Assembly: GCF_004803465.1 (NCBI RefSeq)
Contig: NZ_SRSF01000006.1
Coordinates: 1-64,000 of the forward strand
Reading direction: 5' to 3'
From: Neolewinella litorea
GTDB lineage: Bacteria > Bacteroidota > Bacteroidia > Chitinophagales > Saprospiraceae
Length of the DNA: 64,000 bases
Part shown: positions 34,122 through 42,492 of the stretch, piece after piece
Layout of the letters: every line of letters begins with the position of its first letter
Position numbering within the stretch: the stretch's first letter is position 1
Position numbers and translations under genes: made by a program
Notes under the pieces: model-generated
Database searches by the model: none
The model's input: the letters and a program-made list of their open reading frames with translations, nothing else
Told to the model about the DNA's origin: nothing

Positions 34122-36677
34122 CTAAATCTCCACCACCATCCGCAAATTGACCCGCCGCCCGGTAAGGCGATTGGGCACAGCATACTGCTGCTGAAAAATG
34201 GTCTTGATCCAGGTGTTGCCGGCCTGATTGCCGACGTTCATGAGGTTGTAGACTTCCAGGCTCAGGAAGGTAGAGCGGGTGAAGCGCAGGGGAGAGGTAG
34301 CCAGATTGCGGGAGGTTTCCCGGTCGAAGAGGCGGAGACTGAATCCAATGTCGATCCGGTGATAGGTGTCGAAGCGCAGGGTATTGCGGTATACCTGGTT
34401 ATTGCCCTGGATGCCAAAGGGGAGGCCGCCACCGACAGTCAGGTTGACGTGGGTGCGGAAGTTGGGGTTGTTGCGCAGGTAATCCTGAAAGAACAGCGAC
34501 AACTGAAAAAGCTGATCGGTAGGCCGGGGGACGTACTCTTTCACTTCATCGATGACCTCGCCGTCCTGGCCGCGGCCGATCACTTCGCGATGCTCCACGC
34601 CGAGCAGTTTTTCGCGGGCGCGCAGCAAACTCAGGTTGAGCCAGCTGTCGGCGCCGGGCACGAACTCACCGTTCAGGCGGAAATCCAGTCCCGCAACGTA
34701 GCCGCTGGCGTCGTTCAGTCCGGAATACTGGATGCGGACGTTCTCGATCTCGTAGCTGACCAGGTCCCAGAGCGACTTGTAGTAAGCCTCAGTGATGAGC
34801 CGGAACTTCTTCGGGTTGCGCTTGCCGTAGTAGAAGTCGCTCGTGATGCCGCCGACGAAGTGTAGCGATTTCTGGCTGCGCAGGTCGGTATTGACGGTGC
34901 CGTTGGGTGCCCGCATCTCGCGGTAAAAAGGTTGCTGAACGTACAGTCCGCCGGCGAGCTTGTAGGTGATGTCGGCGGTGCCGCCGAGGGGCTTGTAGAG
35001 CAGTTGCGCGCGTGGACTCACGTCCAGGTCACCGTTGAGGTCCCAGGCTACGGCCCGCACTCCAGCGCTCAGGCGGATGTCGGCGCGGTCCTCCTGCCGC
35101 CAGGTGTAGGTGTCCTGGAAAAAGGCGCTGAAGCGGTTGCTGAGCAGTTCGTTCTCCGTTTGAAGGAAGCTGAACAGCCGCACCGCGTCCTCGTCGAACG
35201 GCAGACTGTAGCCCGCCGAATCTAGCCGCTCCCACTCGTGGATGTAGTCGTTGACCCGCTCGTGTTGGGCCTTCACGCTCCACTGCAGGAAATGCGCGCG
35301 GGTCGTGGTGGCGTCGCCGCCGTTGAGTTCCAGTCCGCCGCGCAGCTCCGCGTTATAGACCTGGATGTCAAGGAAGTTACGCACGTACTCCTGCTGGGTG
35401 CCGGTGCCGATGGTGCGACTGATTTCCCCAAAATTTTCGGAGCCGAGGTCGGTATCCAGTTCCCCGAGCGTGTAGCGGCCGCCGATGCTGATGCCCTCGT
35501 TCTCGTCGCTGCGGAAGGCGGAGGTAAGGAATTTGAGGAAGAGGGGGTTCTCCGTCTTTTCCGGGATGTAGGTCAGCGACAGGCCGCCCATCTGGGTGAG
35601 GAAATCGTCCCGTTCCGCGCCCTCAAAGACGCTGAACAGCTGCAGGGTCTCGAAAAAGCCGCCGAAGGCCGTGGACCGGCTCACCGGATTGAAGTTGTAG
35701 ATGCTGCGGTTGTAGTTAGTGAGCAGACCGAGTTGCAGGGTGCGGCTGAAGTCGTAGGTCACGTAAGCCTGCAGGTCGAAGAAGTTGGGCAGGTACTCAC
35801 CGGTGGTTTCCAGTGAGCCCAGGATGTACCGCGTCGTTTTGTAGCGGGCGCCGACCAGGTAACGCAGCCGCTGGTAACTGCTGCGCCCGAGTCGCTGGCT
35901 ACCCTCCACGTGGGCGGCACCGCCGAGCAGACTGGCCTCGAGGGAGCCGCGGAGGGTATCGGGCCGCTTGTATTTGATGTCCAGTACGGAGGAGAGCTTG
36001 TCGCCGTAGCGCGCCTCAAAGCCCCCCGAACTGAAGCTCAGGCTTCGCATCAACCTGGGGTTGGCAAAGGTGAGTCCCTCCTGCTGCCCCTGCCGGATGA
36101 GCTGGGGTCGGTAGATTTCAAAATCGTTGACGTACACCAGGTTCTCGTCGTAGTTGCCGCCGCGGACGTTGTACTGGCTGGTAAGTTCGCCGCCGGCGCC
36201 GCTGCTTACGCCGAGCGCGATGCTGGGCAGGAGGCTTTCAAGGTTGCCGGTCACGGAGGGCAGCAGGCGCAGTTGGGTGGGGTCCTCGCGGACCATCCCG
36301 CCTTCCTCGACCTTGCTTTCGCGCACCACCACTTCCAGTTGGCTTTCGACGGGTACCAGGGCCACGTCGATCTGTTTTCGGGTGCCGGCGGGCAGTTCAG
36401 CGACCCGTACTTCCGTTTCGCGGTACCCGATGCGGCTGAAGACCAGGATAAAGTCCTCACCCGCCGGTACGGTGGCCACGTAGCGGCCGGTTTCGCTGCT
36501 TTCCGCGGCACTGGTGGCGCCCTTGACGTAGATGGTGGCGAAGTCGACGGGCAGTTCGCTGACCAGATCGGTGACCTTTCCCGTTACGGTGGCCGTTTCC
36601 ACCTGGGCATTCAGGTGGCGCCCCGCGCAGGTGCCGAGCAATACCAGAAAAGCAAGGAGGGTGGTTCTCAACCGCAT
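34122..36677 (-). CDS. TonB-dependent receptor with carboxypeptidase-like N-domain
   Basis: An 851-residue outer-membrane receptor. A signal peptide is followed by a carboxypeptidase-regulatory-like domain (TATVTGKVTDLVSELPVDFATIYVKG, about 28-110), a plug (residues ~130-230, with YNVRGGNYDENLVYVNDFEIYRPQ) and a beta-barrel to the C-terminus. There is no SusD partner nearby, so it is not a typical SusCD pair. The ligand is unknown. It is transcribed in the same direction as the sirtuin gene, 97 bases downstream of it. Confidence 0.93.
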   Translation of the reverse strand: MRLRTTLLAFLVLLGTCAGRHLNAQVETATVTGKVTDLVSELPVDFATIYVKGATSAAESSETGRYVATVPAGEDFILVFSRIGYRETEVRVAELPAGTRKQIDVALVPVESQLEVVVRESKVEEGGMVREDPTQLRLLPSVTGNLESLLPSIALGVSSGAGGELTSQYNVRGGNYDENLVYVNDFEIYRPQLIRQGQQEGLTFANPRLMRSLSFSSGGFEARYGDKLSSVLDIKYKRPDTLRGSLEASLLGGAAHVEGSQRLGRSSYQRLRYLVGARYKTTRYILGSLETTGEYLPNFFDLQAYVTYDFSRTLQLGLLTNYNRSIYNFNPVSRSTAFGGFFETLQLFSVFEGAERDDFLTQMGGLSLTYIPEKTENPLFLKFLTSAFRSDENEGISIGGRYTLGELDTDLGSENFGEISRTIGTGTQQEYVRNFLDIQVYNAELRGGLELNGGDATTTRAHFLQWSVKAQHERVNDYIHEWERLDSAGYSLPFDEDAVRLFSFLQTENELLSNRFSAFFQDTYTWRQEDRADIRLSAGVRAVAWDLNGDLDVSPRAQLLYKPLGGTADITYKLAGGLYVQQPFYREMRAPNGTVNTDLRSQKSLHFVGGITSDFYYGKRNPKKFRLITEAYYKSLWDLVSYEIENVRIQYSGLNDASGYVAGLDFRLNGEFVPGADSWLNLSLLRAREKLLGVEHREVIGRGQDGEVIDEVKEYVPRPTDQLFQLSLFFQDYLRNNPNFRTHVNLTVGGGLPFGIQGNNQVYRNTLRFDTYHRIDIGFSLRLFDRETSRNLATSPLRFTRSTFLSLEVYNLMNVGNQAGNTWIKTIFQQQYAVPNRLTGRRVNLRMVVEI

Positions 36678-36774
36678 AATAACCGGGATAAAGAAAAGCG
36701 AACGCCCAAACTATGACCCTTGGTACCCGCCGGGCTGGCCCCCGGTACAAACCCGGCACCCGCGCGCCGTCGCC

Positions 36775-37470
36775 CTACAGCAGCTCTTTCAGGAGCGCGG
36801 TGGCTTCGCGCATGCCTTCGCTGCCGCCCATTTCCAGGACGTGAAGTTGGGAGCGGTTGCGGAGTTCGAAGCTGACGGCCGGACTGGGGTCGATGTAAAT
36901 GACCGGGGCCGACTCGGGCGCAAAACCCACCAGTCCGGCCGCCGGATAAACCTGCAACGAGGTACCCACGATGATGACGGCGTCGGCGGTCTGCACCTCC
37001 TCCACCGCCCGTTCGATCATGGGCACTTCCTCGCCGAACCAGACGATGTGGGGGCGCAGCTGGGTACCCTGCTCGTCGACGTCCCCGATGGCCAGGTCGC
37101 CCGACCAGGGGCGGGGCTTGCCGTGACCGCGTACCGGCCGCACTTTGGTCAGCTCGCCGTGGAGGTGGAGTACCCGGGTGGAGCCGCCGCGTTCGTGGAG
37201 ATCGTCGACGTTCTGGGTGATGACGGTGACGCGGTACTGCTGTTCGAGTTCCGCGATTAGCCGGTGGCCTTCGTTTGGTCGGGCGTCGCGCAACTGGGCT
37301 CGCCGCAGATTGTAGAAGCGCATAACGAGCTCGGGGTTGCGGGCGAAGGCTTCGGGCGTGGCGACGTCCTCCACCCGGTGCTCTTCCCAGAGTCCGTTGC
37401 TGTCTCGGAAGGTCTTCAGTCCGGATTCGGCGCTGATGCCCGCCCCTGAGAGAACGACTACGTGCTTCAC
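36775..37470 (-). CDS. cobB: Sirtuin NAD-dependent deacylase without zinc cysteines
   Basis: A 231-residue class III sirtuin that uses NAD to remove acyl groups from lysines. It shows GAGISAESGLKTFR (NAD binding), TQNVDDLHERGG, catalytic His104 in HLHGELTK, and GTSLQVYPAAGL. Tyr53 and Arg56 in RFYNLRR match the pair that favours succinyl/malonyl groups in SIRT5 and CobB. The small domain has no cysteines at all, so the usual four-Cys zinc site is missing. It is six bases downstream of the enoyl-CoA hydratase gene. Confidence 0.9.
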   Translation of the reverse strand: MKHVVVLSGAGISAESGLKTFRDSNGLWEEHRVEDVATPEAFARNPELVMRFYNLRRAQLRDARPNEGHRLIAELEQQYRVTVITQNVDDLHERGGSTRVLHLHGELTKVRPVRGHGKPRPWSGDLAIGDVDEQGTQLRPHIVWFGEEVPMIERAVEEVQTADAVIIVGTSLQVYPAAGLVGFAPESAPVIYIDPSPAVSFELRNRSQLHVLEMGGSEGMREATALLKELL

Positions 37471-37476
37471 GGGGGC

Positions 37477-38238
37477 TTACTTTTTCTGCTTGAACTTGGC
37501 GAGGGCGGCTTTGGCGTCATCCTGCAGGATGAGCTGGCCGGTGATGCCGGCCCGTTCGGCAAGCAATTGTGGCCAGTCTTCCGTGCCCTCCCAGAGGCTG
37601 CGCTTGAGGCGGGTGGCCGCGCCGGAGCTGTAGCTGGCGAGCTTTCGGGCGACCAGGCGGGCTTCGCGGAACAGTTCCTCGGGGCCGGCATAGACCCGCT
37701 GGTAGAGGCCTTTCTCGCGGGCCCATTTGGCGTCGTGCCACTCGGTGTCGAGGCAGAGTTCGCCGGCGGCGGCCACGCCCATTTTGCGCGTCAGGGCCGG
37801 CAGGATGACGAAGGGGCCGATGGCGATGGCCAGTTCACTGAGTTTGATCTCCGAAGCCCGGCAACCGAGGCAGTAATCGGCCGCCGCGGCGATGCCGACG
37901 CCCCCCCCGATGGCCTTGCCCTGCACGGCGACCACGATGGGTTTGGGGCAGCGGCGCATGGCGAGGATTACGTTGGCGAAGCCCATGAAAAACTCGCGGC
38001 CGCTTTCCTCGTCCTGGATGGCGAGGAGTTCGTCCAGGTTCGCTCCGGCGCAAAAGGTGCCGTCGCCGGCGCTGCGCAGGAGGATGGACTTCACGGCGTC
38101 GTTGCGGCCGGCGGCCTCGATGTGCTCGACGAGTTCGGCCAGCAGGTGCGACGGCATGCTGTTGTGGGAGGGGTGGGAGAAGACGATACGCATGAAATTC
38201 GTGCGTAGCTCGGAAGTGATGCTGCCTGTCTGATTCAT
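37477..38238 (-). CDS. Enoyl-CoA hydratase/isomerase family protein
   Basis: A 253-residue crotonase-fold protein. The oxyanion-hole motifs are DGTFCAGANLDE and VVAVQGKAIGGGVGIAAAAD. In the position of the second catalytic acid there is KLSELAIAIGPF, resembling methylglutaconyl-CoA hydratase-type paralogs. The start at 38238 (MNQTGSITSEL) replaces a longer frame that runs through repeats. Six bases separate it from the sirtuin gene, so acyl-CoA metabolism and protein deacylation may be co-expressed. Confidence 0.88.
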   Translation of the reverse strand: MNQTGSITSELRTNFMRIVFSHPSHNSMPSHLLAELVEHIEAAGRNDAVKSILLRSAGDGTFCAGANLDELLAIQDEESGREFFMGFANVILAMRRCPKPIVVAVQGKAIGGGVGIAAAADYCLGCRASEIKLSELAIAIGPFVILPALTRKMGVAAAGELCLDTEWHDAKWAREKGLYQRVYAGPEELFREARLVARKLASYSSGAATRLKRSLWEGTEDWPQLLAERAGITGQLILQDDAKAALAKFKQKK

Positions 38239-38287
38239 GGCGTGAAAATAGATCGGGAAAGATAAATGGAGGAGTGGGCGGGTTTTA

Positions 38288-38477
38288 GACGTCGGACGTG
38301 TCAGCTGTGACAATGTGACAGACGTCGGACGTCTGCCACGAGAAAAGGAGGGTTCGGCTGGGGTGGATAGGCGGTGTTTTGTCGTTGGCCTATAGAAAAT
38401 CCAGTATTTGCTGGGCTGACATAATTGCAGACGTCCGACGTCTGCAATTATGTCCGGACTGACACGTCCGACGTCTG
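38288..38477. repeat. ACGTCSGACGT repeats and a perfect 17-base hairpin
   Basis: Four copies of a palindromic core (GACGTCGGACGT or ACGTCCGACGTC) occur at 38288, 38321, 38430 and 38464. One copy is extended into a perfect hairpin: GACATAATTGCAGACGT (38418-38434), loop CCG, and its exact complement (38438-38454). The cluster lies between the divergent enoyl-CoA hydratase and dusB genes and thus overlaps their promoter region. Confidence 0.9.
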
Positions 38478-38534
38478 CCACAACCATTCCCGCCTCCCGG
38501 TTGTAATTTTACCTGCGCCAAACTCAACCGCCCC

Positions 38535-39524
38535 TTGGTCAAAATCGCCGACATTGAATTGGGAGAATTCCCCCTCCTGCTCGCCCCCATGGAAGACGTG
38601 AGCGACCCCCCCTTCCGGGCCCTCTGCAAGGCCCAGGGCTGCGATATGATGTACACGGAGTTCATCAGCGTGGAGGGACTCATCCGGGACGCGGACAAGA
38701 GCGTCGCCAAACTCGATATCTACGACTACGAACGACCCATTGGCATCCAGATTTTCGGGGCCAACCTCGACAGCATGGTGCAGGCCGCCGACATCGTGAC
38801 TGAGGCGAATCCCGAAGTGCTTGACATCAACTTCGGCTGCCCCGTCAAAAAGGTGGTGTGCAAGGGCGCCGGTGCCGGTATTCTCCAGGACATCCCCAAG
38901 ATGGTCGAATTGACGAAGGCCATCGTCGACCGCACTGCCCTCCCGGTCACGGTAAAGACCCGCCTCGGCTGGGACGACAACAGCAAATACATCGAGGAGG
39001 TAGCCGAGCGGCTGCAGGACGTAGGCATCAAGGCCCTCAGCATCCACGGGCGCACCCGCAAGCAGATGTACAAGGGCGAAGCCGACTGGTCGCTGATCGG
39101 CAAGATCAAAGACAACCCGCGCATCAAAATACCCATCTTCGGCAACGGAGACATCGACAGCCCCGAAAAGGCCGCCGCGTACCGCGAGCGCTACGGGGTC
39201 GACGGAATCATGATCGGACGGGCAGCCATCGGCTATCCCTGGATCTTCCGCGAGATCAAGCACTACTTCGCCACCGGACAATTACTCCCGCCCCCCACCG
39301 TGGAGGAGCGGGTAGCCGCGGCCCGGGAGCATCTGAAGCGCAGCATCGACTGGAAGGGAGAAACCCTGGGCATCCTGGAAATGCGCCGACACTACACCAA
39401 CTACTTCCGCGGCCTGCCGCACATCAAGCAGTACCGCAAGACCCTCGTCAGTGAATTTGACCCGGCCGTACTGCACGCCACCCTGGATGAGATCCACGAG
39501 GTATACGGCGAGGTCAGCGCCTAA
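38535..39524 (+). CDS. dusB: tRNA-dihydrouridine synthase
   Basis: A 329-residue FMN enzyme that reduces specific uridines in tRNA. It shows APMEDVSDPPFRALCK at the start, NFGCPVKKVVCKGAG with the catalytic cysteine, VTVKTRLGWDD, SIHGRTRKQMYKGEADW and FGNGDI. The length and motifs fit DusB. The start codon is TTG (38535); the first downstream ATG would lose the flavin-binding start. Its stop codon abuts that of the convergent metallopeptidase gene. Confidence 0.93.
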   Translation: MVKIADIELGEFPLLLAPMEDVSDPPFRALCKAQGCDMMYTEFISVEGLIRDADKSVAKLDIYDYERPIGIQIFGANLDSMVQAADIVTEANPEVLDINFGCPVKKVVCKGAGAGILQDIPKMVELTKAIVDRTALPVTVKTRLGWDDNSKYIEEVAERLQDVGIKALSIHGRTRKQMYKGEADWSLIGKIKDNPRIKIPIFGNGDIDSPEKAAAYRERYGVDGIMIGRAAIGYPWIFREIKHYFATGQLLPPPTVEERVAAAREHLKRSIDWKGETLGILEMRRHYTNYFRGLPHIKQYRKTLVSEFDPAVLHATLDEIHEVYGEVSA

Positions 39525-40415
39525 TCAAAGGTTGCGGGTCGAGAAAAAACGGTCAAGGGCCGCCTTGCTGGCGTCGCCACTCTGGTAGCCGCTGGTGAAG
39601 GCGCGCACCCGCTGTTCCGAAGTGCCGTGGGTGAAGCTTTCCGGAACGACGTACCCCTGCGATTCCATTTGCAAGCGATCGTCACCGATGGCGGTGGCTG
39701 CTCCGATGGCCTCTTCAATGTCTCCGGGCTCAAGGAGCTGGGATTGCTGATTGGCGTACTTGGCCCAGACACCGGCCAGGTAATCCGCCTGGAGTTCCAG
39801 GCGCACCGACATGGCATTGGCATCGGCCTCACTCATCCGTCCCCGCGCCTGGCTTACCTGCTGGCTGTAACCTAGGAGGTTTTGAATGTGGTGGCCCACC
39901 TCGTGTGCGACCACGTAGGCCAGGGCGAAATCGCCCGGCGCGCCGAAGCGTTCGCGCAGTTGATCGGCGAAGGACAGGTCGATGTACACCTGCTGGTCAG
40001 CCGGACAGTAAAACGGTCCGGTAGCGGCGGAGGCGAATCCGCAGGCGCTGCGGTCCTGCCTACTGAAGAGGACCAGCACGGGCTCCTGGTAGCTGCGGCC
40101 GTACTGCTGCTGGAAGATCGAGTTCCAGACGTCCTCGGTCTCGGCCAGGGTGACCGACACGATCCTGGCATTGGTGTCGTCTTCGGCGATGTCGGCGCCG
40201 GGATTGGATCGCCTCTCCGTGGGGGCCGGGCTACCGCCACCACCCATGCCCAGGTAGTCAAGCGGATTTCCCCCCAGGAAGAAGACGATGATCATGATGA
40301 TGATGGTGCCGATGCCGAAGCTGCCGGCTTTGCCCGCACCCCCGATGAAGCTGCCGCCACCCCGACCGCGCCGGTCGTCGATGTTGCTGCTGCCCTTTCT
40401 ACCCTGTAGTTTCAT
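39525..40415 (-). CDS. Neutral zinc metallopeptidase (YpfJ-like)
   Basis: A 296-residue protein with a basic Gly-rich N-terminus (RKGSSNIDDRRGRGGG), one membrane segment (GIGTIIIMIIVFFLGG), a flexible linker, and a metallopeptidase domain with VVAHEVGHHIQN, FYCPADQQVYIDLSF and RLELQADYLAG. This is the KPN_02809/YpfJ family, with an outward-facing domain. Its substrates are unknown. It is the last gene of the sigma factor-folB cluster, 27 bases downstream of the DUF4197 gene. Confidence 0.92.
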   Translation of the reverse strand: MKLQGRKGSSNIDDRRGRGGGSFIGGAGKAGSFGIGTIIIMIIVFFLGGNPLDYLGMGGGGSPAPTERRSNPGADIAEDDTNARIVSVTLAETEDVWNSIFQQQYGRSYQEPVLVLFSRQDRSACGFASAATGPFYCPADQQVYIDLSFADQLRERFGAPGDFALAYVVAHEVGHHIQNLLGYSQQVSQARGRMSEADANAMSVRLELQADYLAGVWAKYANQQSQLLEPGDIEEAIGAATAIGDDRLQMESQGYVVPESFTHGTSEQRVRAFTSGYQSGDASKAALDRFFSTRNL

Positions 40416-40442
40416 AGTGATAAAGCTTAAGGTGATACTGGT

Positions 40443-41162
40443 CTAGTTCAAGTTATCCTGCTGGGCGAAGACCCGCCGCAGGAGATCGGTGGTGCGGGCG
40501 GCCACGTTTTCTCTGATATCCTGTTCCTTCAGGGCCACCTTGAGAAATAGACCGTCCAACGCCCGCTGGGTGACGTAGGCCCCCAGGTCGGTTTCAACCT
40601 TTTCCCGGGTCAGGGGGAAGTTGTTGTAGGCACTCGCGGCGTCAAGCCACACCTTGTTGGCGTCGTACTTGTCCAGGCTGGCGTTGATCACGGGGGCAAA
40701 CTCGGCGGTGAGGGCCTGGGAGGTGGTGCGGCGCAGGTAATCCGTAGCGGCCGTCTTGTCGCCCTTGAGGATGCCCACCGCGTCCTGGATCGACATCTGC
40801 CGGATGGCATCAACGAAAATGGGAGCGGCCTTCGTGGCGGCATCTTCGGCGCCTTGGTTGATCTTTTTCAGGATCACCGCTTCCAGGTTGCTGAAGCCCG
40901 GTACATTTTGCAGGCGCTCCGTCACCTTCCTTACCTCCTCCGGTAGAAGGATGCGATAGGTCAGGTCTTCGTAGTAGCCACCGGGCTTGGCCAACTCCTC
41001 GGCTCCTTCCCGGGCACCAATACGGAGTGCTTCCTTCAGGCCGTTGGCGATGTCAGTGGAAGTGAGGCCGCCGTTCAGGACGGTGTTCAGCGTCTGGTTG
41101 ATCTGCTGGCTGGTACAACCGAGGAAAAAGAGGGGAAGGACAAGAATCAGGAGGCGCTGCAT
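40443..41162 (-). CDS. DUF4197 lipoprotein
   Basis: A 239-residue protein. The start MQRLLILVLPLFFLGC at 41162 gives a lipobox with Cys16, so it is a lipoprotein; a 21-residue extension upstream is not signal-like. The body is helical (LKEALRIGAREGAEELAKPGGYYED, RILLPEEVRKVTERLQNVPG), as in the DUF4197 family of periplasmic proteins with no known function. It follows folB by 74 bases. Confidence 0.9.
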   Translation of the reverse strand: MQRLLILVLPLFFLGCTSQQINQTLNTVLNGGLTSTDIANGLKEALRIGAREGAEELAKPGGYYEDLTYRILLPEEVRKVTERLQNVPGFSNLEAVILKKINQGAEDAATKAAPIFVDAIRQMSIQDAVGILKGDKTAATDYLRRTTSQALTAEFAPVINASLDKYDANKVWLDAASAYNNFPLTREKVETDLGAYVTQRALDGLFLKVALKEQDIRENVAARTTDLLRRVFAQQDNLN

Positions 41163-41236
41163 ATGCTTGGTTTGGTGAGGCCTCTCTATAAGCGGAATCC
41201 GGTCCCATTGGTTTGGTGGGGGCAATGTGACGGGAA

Positions 41237-41719
41237 CTAAAACTTGAAGCCGGTCAGGTCAAAGTTTCCGCCCCCGAACCCTTCGTCACCAAAATCATCG
41301 TCGTCCGGATCTTCGAAGGTGTGCTGCTCGCGCTGGCCCGGGAAGCCGGGCGCCCCGCCGTCCCCGCCCAGACGCACTTCCACGGTGGCAGCACCGACGC
41401 GCCCACCGAGGGGTGGATTGAGCTTGCGCAGCTTCAGTCGTACGGAGGTTACCGTATCAAACTGATTAAGGATGCGTTGGCCCATCCGGTAAGCCAGGGC
41501 CTCCAGCAGGCGGGTGGGTTTTTTCATCTCTGCCTGCAGCAGGTAATAAATGGTGGCGTAGTTGACCGTACCGCCGAGGTCGTCCTCCGTAGCCGCTTCC
41601 GCGACCATGGCTTCCACCTCTACGTCGATGCTGAATTCGTTGCCCATCAGCTGTTCTTCCTCGAAGTAGCCGTGGGGGGCGTGAAAACGTACGTCTTCCA
41701 GGCCGATTGTTGCCGTCAT
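41237..41719 (-). CDS. folB: Dihydroneopterin aldolase with acidic C-terminal tail
   Basis: The enzyme splits dihydroneopterin into hydroxymethyl-dihydropterin in folate synthesis. Residues 1-~118 form the aldolase: GLEDVRFHAPHGYFEEEQLMGNEF, NYATIYYLL, and VRLKLRKLNPPLGG with the family's lysine-proline motif. The remaining ~40 residues are an unusual Asp/Gly/Phe-rich tail (PDDDDFGDEGFGGGNFD) not part of the fold. It lies five bases from the TPR gene, in an operon with an ECF sigma factor. Confidence 0.9.
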   Translation of the reverse strand: MTATIGLEDVRFHAPHGYFEEEQLMGNEFSIDVEVEAMVAEAATEDDLGGTVNYATIYYLLQAEMKKPTRLLEALAYRMGQRILNQFDTVTSVRLKLRKLNPPLGGRVGAATVEVRLGGDGGAPGFPGQREQHTFEDPDDDDFGDEGFGGGNFDLTGFKF

Positions 41720-41724
41720 GAAAA

Positions 41725-42483
41725 TCAGAATTTATCGAGCAGTTGCTCGGCCGCATCCCTTGAGGGGTGGCCCGGGGTATCCGCGATGCGGCTCAGTTGT
41801 GCTTTGGCGTCGACCCATTCGCCCGCTCCCAATCGTGCTACGGCGCGGTAGTAGGCCGCCTCGGCGGAGAGGTTGAAGTCGGTCAGATCGACCAGGTCTT
41901 CAAAGAGGGTTGCTGCCTCAGCGTAGTCCGCCTGGGCCAGCAGGCTCTGGGCTAGATAGAAACGGTCTACGGGCTCGGGGGCACCGAACCGTCGGAAGGC
42001 AGCCGCCGCCCCGGCGTAATCGCCGGCTTCGTAAGCCACGTAGGCGGCTGCCCGTGGGTCGCTCAGCAGGTAATTTGCGTCGGAACCCGGGGAGGGGACC
42101 TGTCCAAAGGGCTCAATATCGCGCACGGCCAGCACGGCGGCAGGGTCGCGGTCGGGGGCCAGGATAAGGTAACCGGCCAGAAAGAGAAGCAGTGCCGCGG
42201 TAGCCGCCAGGGTGAGCCAGCGTCTCTTGCGCACGTGCCGGATCGGGATCACCCGGGCCCCGTCTTGCGCCCGCGGGCCGACGTGGTCGGTCTCCAGTTG
42301 TTGGAGGCGGCGCTTCAGGCGGTGGTGCTCGCTGATGTCGATGGCCTCCAGGGCCCGTCGGGTAGCTTCCATTTCGGTTTTCAGTTGGGGTTGGGCTTGC
42401 AATTGGCGCTCGAAATCCTCGGTATCGCCGAGGCGACCGGTCAAGAAGTCGTCGATCCGCTCTTGCTGCTCATCATGGTTCAT
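41725..42483 (-). CDS. Membrane protein with TPR-like C-terminus; possible anti-sigma factor
   Basis: A 252-residue protein. Residues 1-75 are charged and helical (RIDDFLTGRLGDTEDFERQLQAQ), one membrane segment follows at about 88-108 (WLTLAATAALLLFLAGYLIL), and the outer part has TPR-like repeats (YVAYEAGDYAGAAAAFRRFG, LAQADYAEAATLFEDLVD). It lies nine bases downstream of an ECF-type sigma gene, the classical place for an anti-sigma factor, and the opening residues look like the zinc-free anti-sigma fold. The function is inferred from that position. Confidence 0.7.
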   Translation of the reverse strand: MNHDEQQERIDDFLTGRLGDTEDFERQLQAQPQLKTEMEATRRALEAIDISEHHRLKRRLQQLETDHVGPRAQDGARVIPIRHVRKRRWLTLAATAALLLFLAGYLILAPDRDPAAVLAVRDIEPFGQVPSPGSDANYLLSDPRAAAYVAYEAGDYAGAAAAFRRFGAPEPVDRFYLAQSLLAQADYAEAATLFEDLVDLTDFNLSAEAAYYRAVARLGAGEWVDAKAQLSRIADTPGHPSRDAAEQLLDKF

Positions 42484-42492
42484 AATTTGGCT

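Noticed and set aside
33444-34125. Short frames giving repeated MSGTARLATSGR-type peptides
   Set aside because: They are translations of the two-hairpin repeat; lengths and frames break with each unit.
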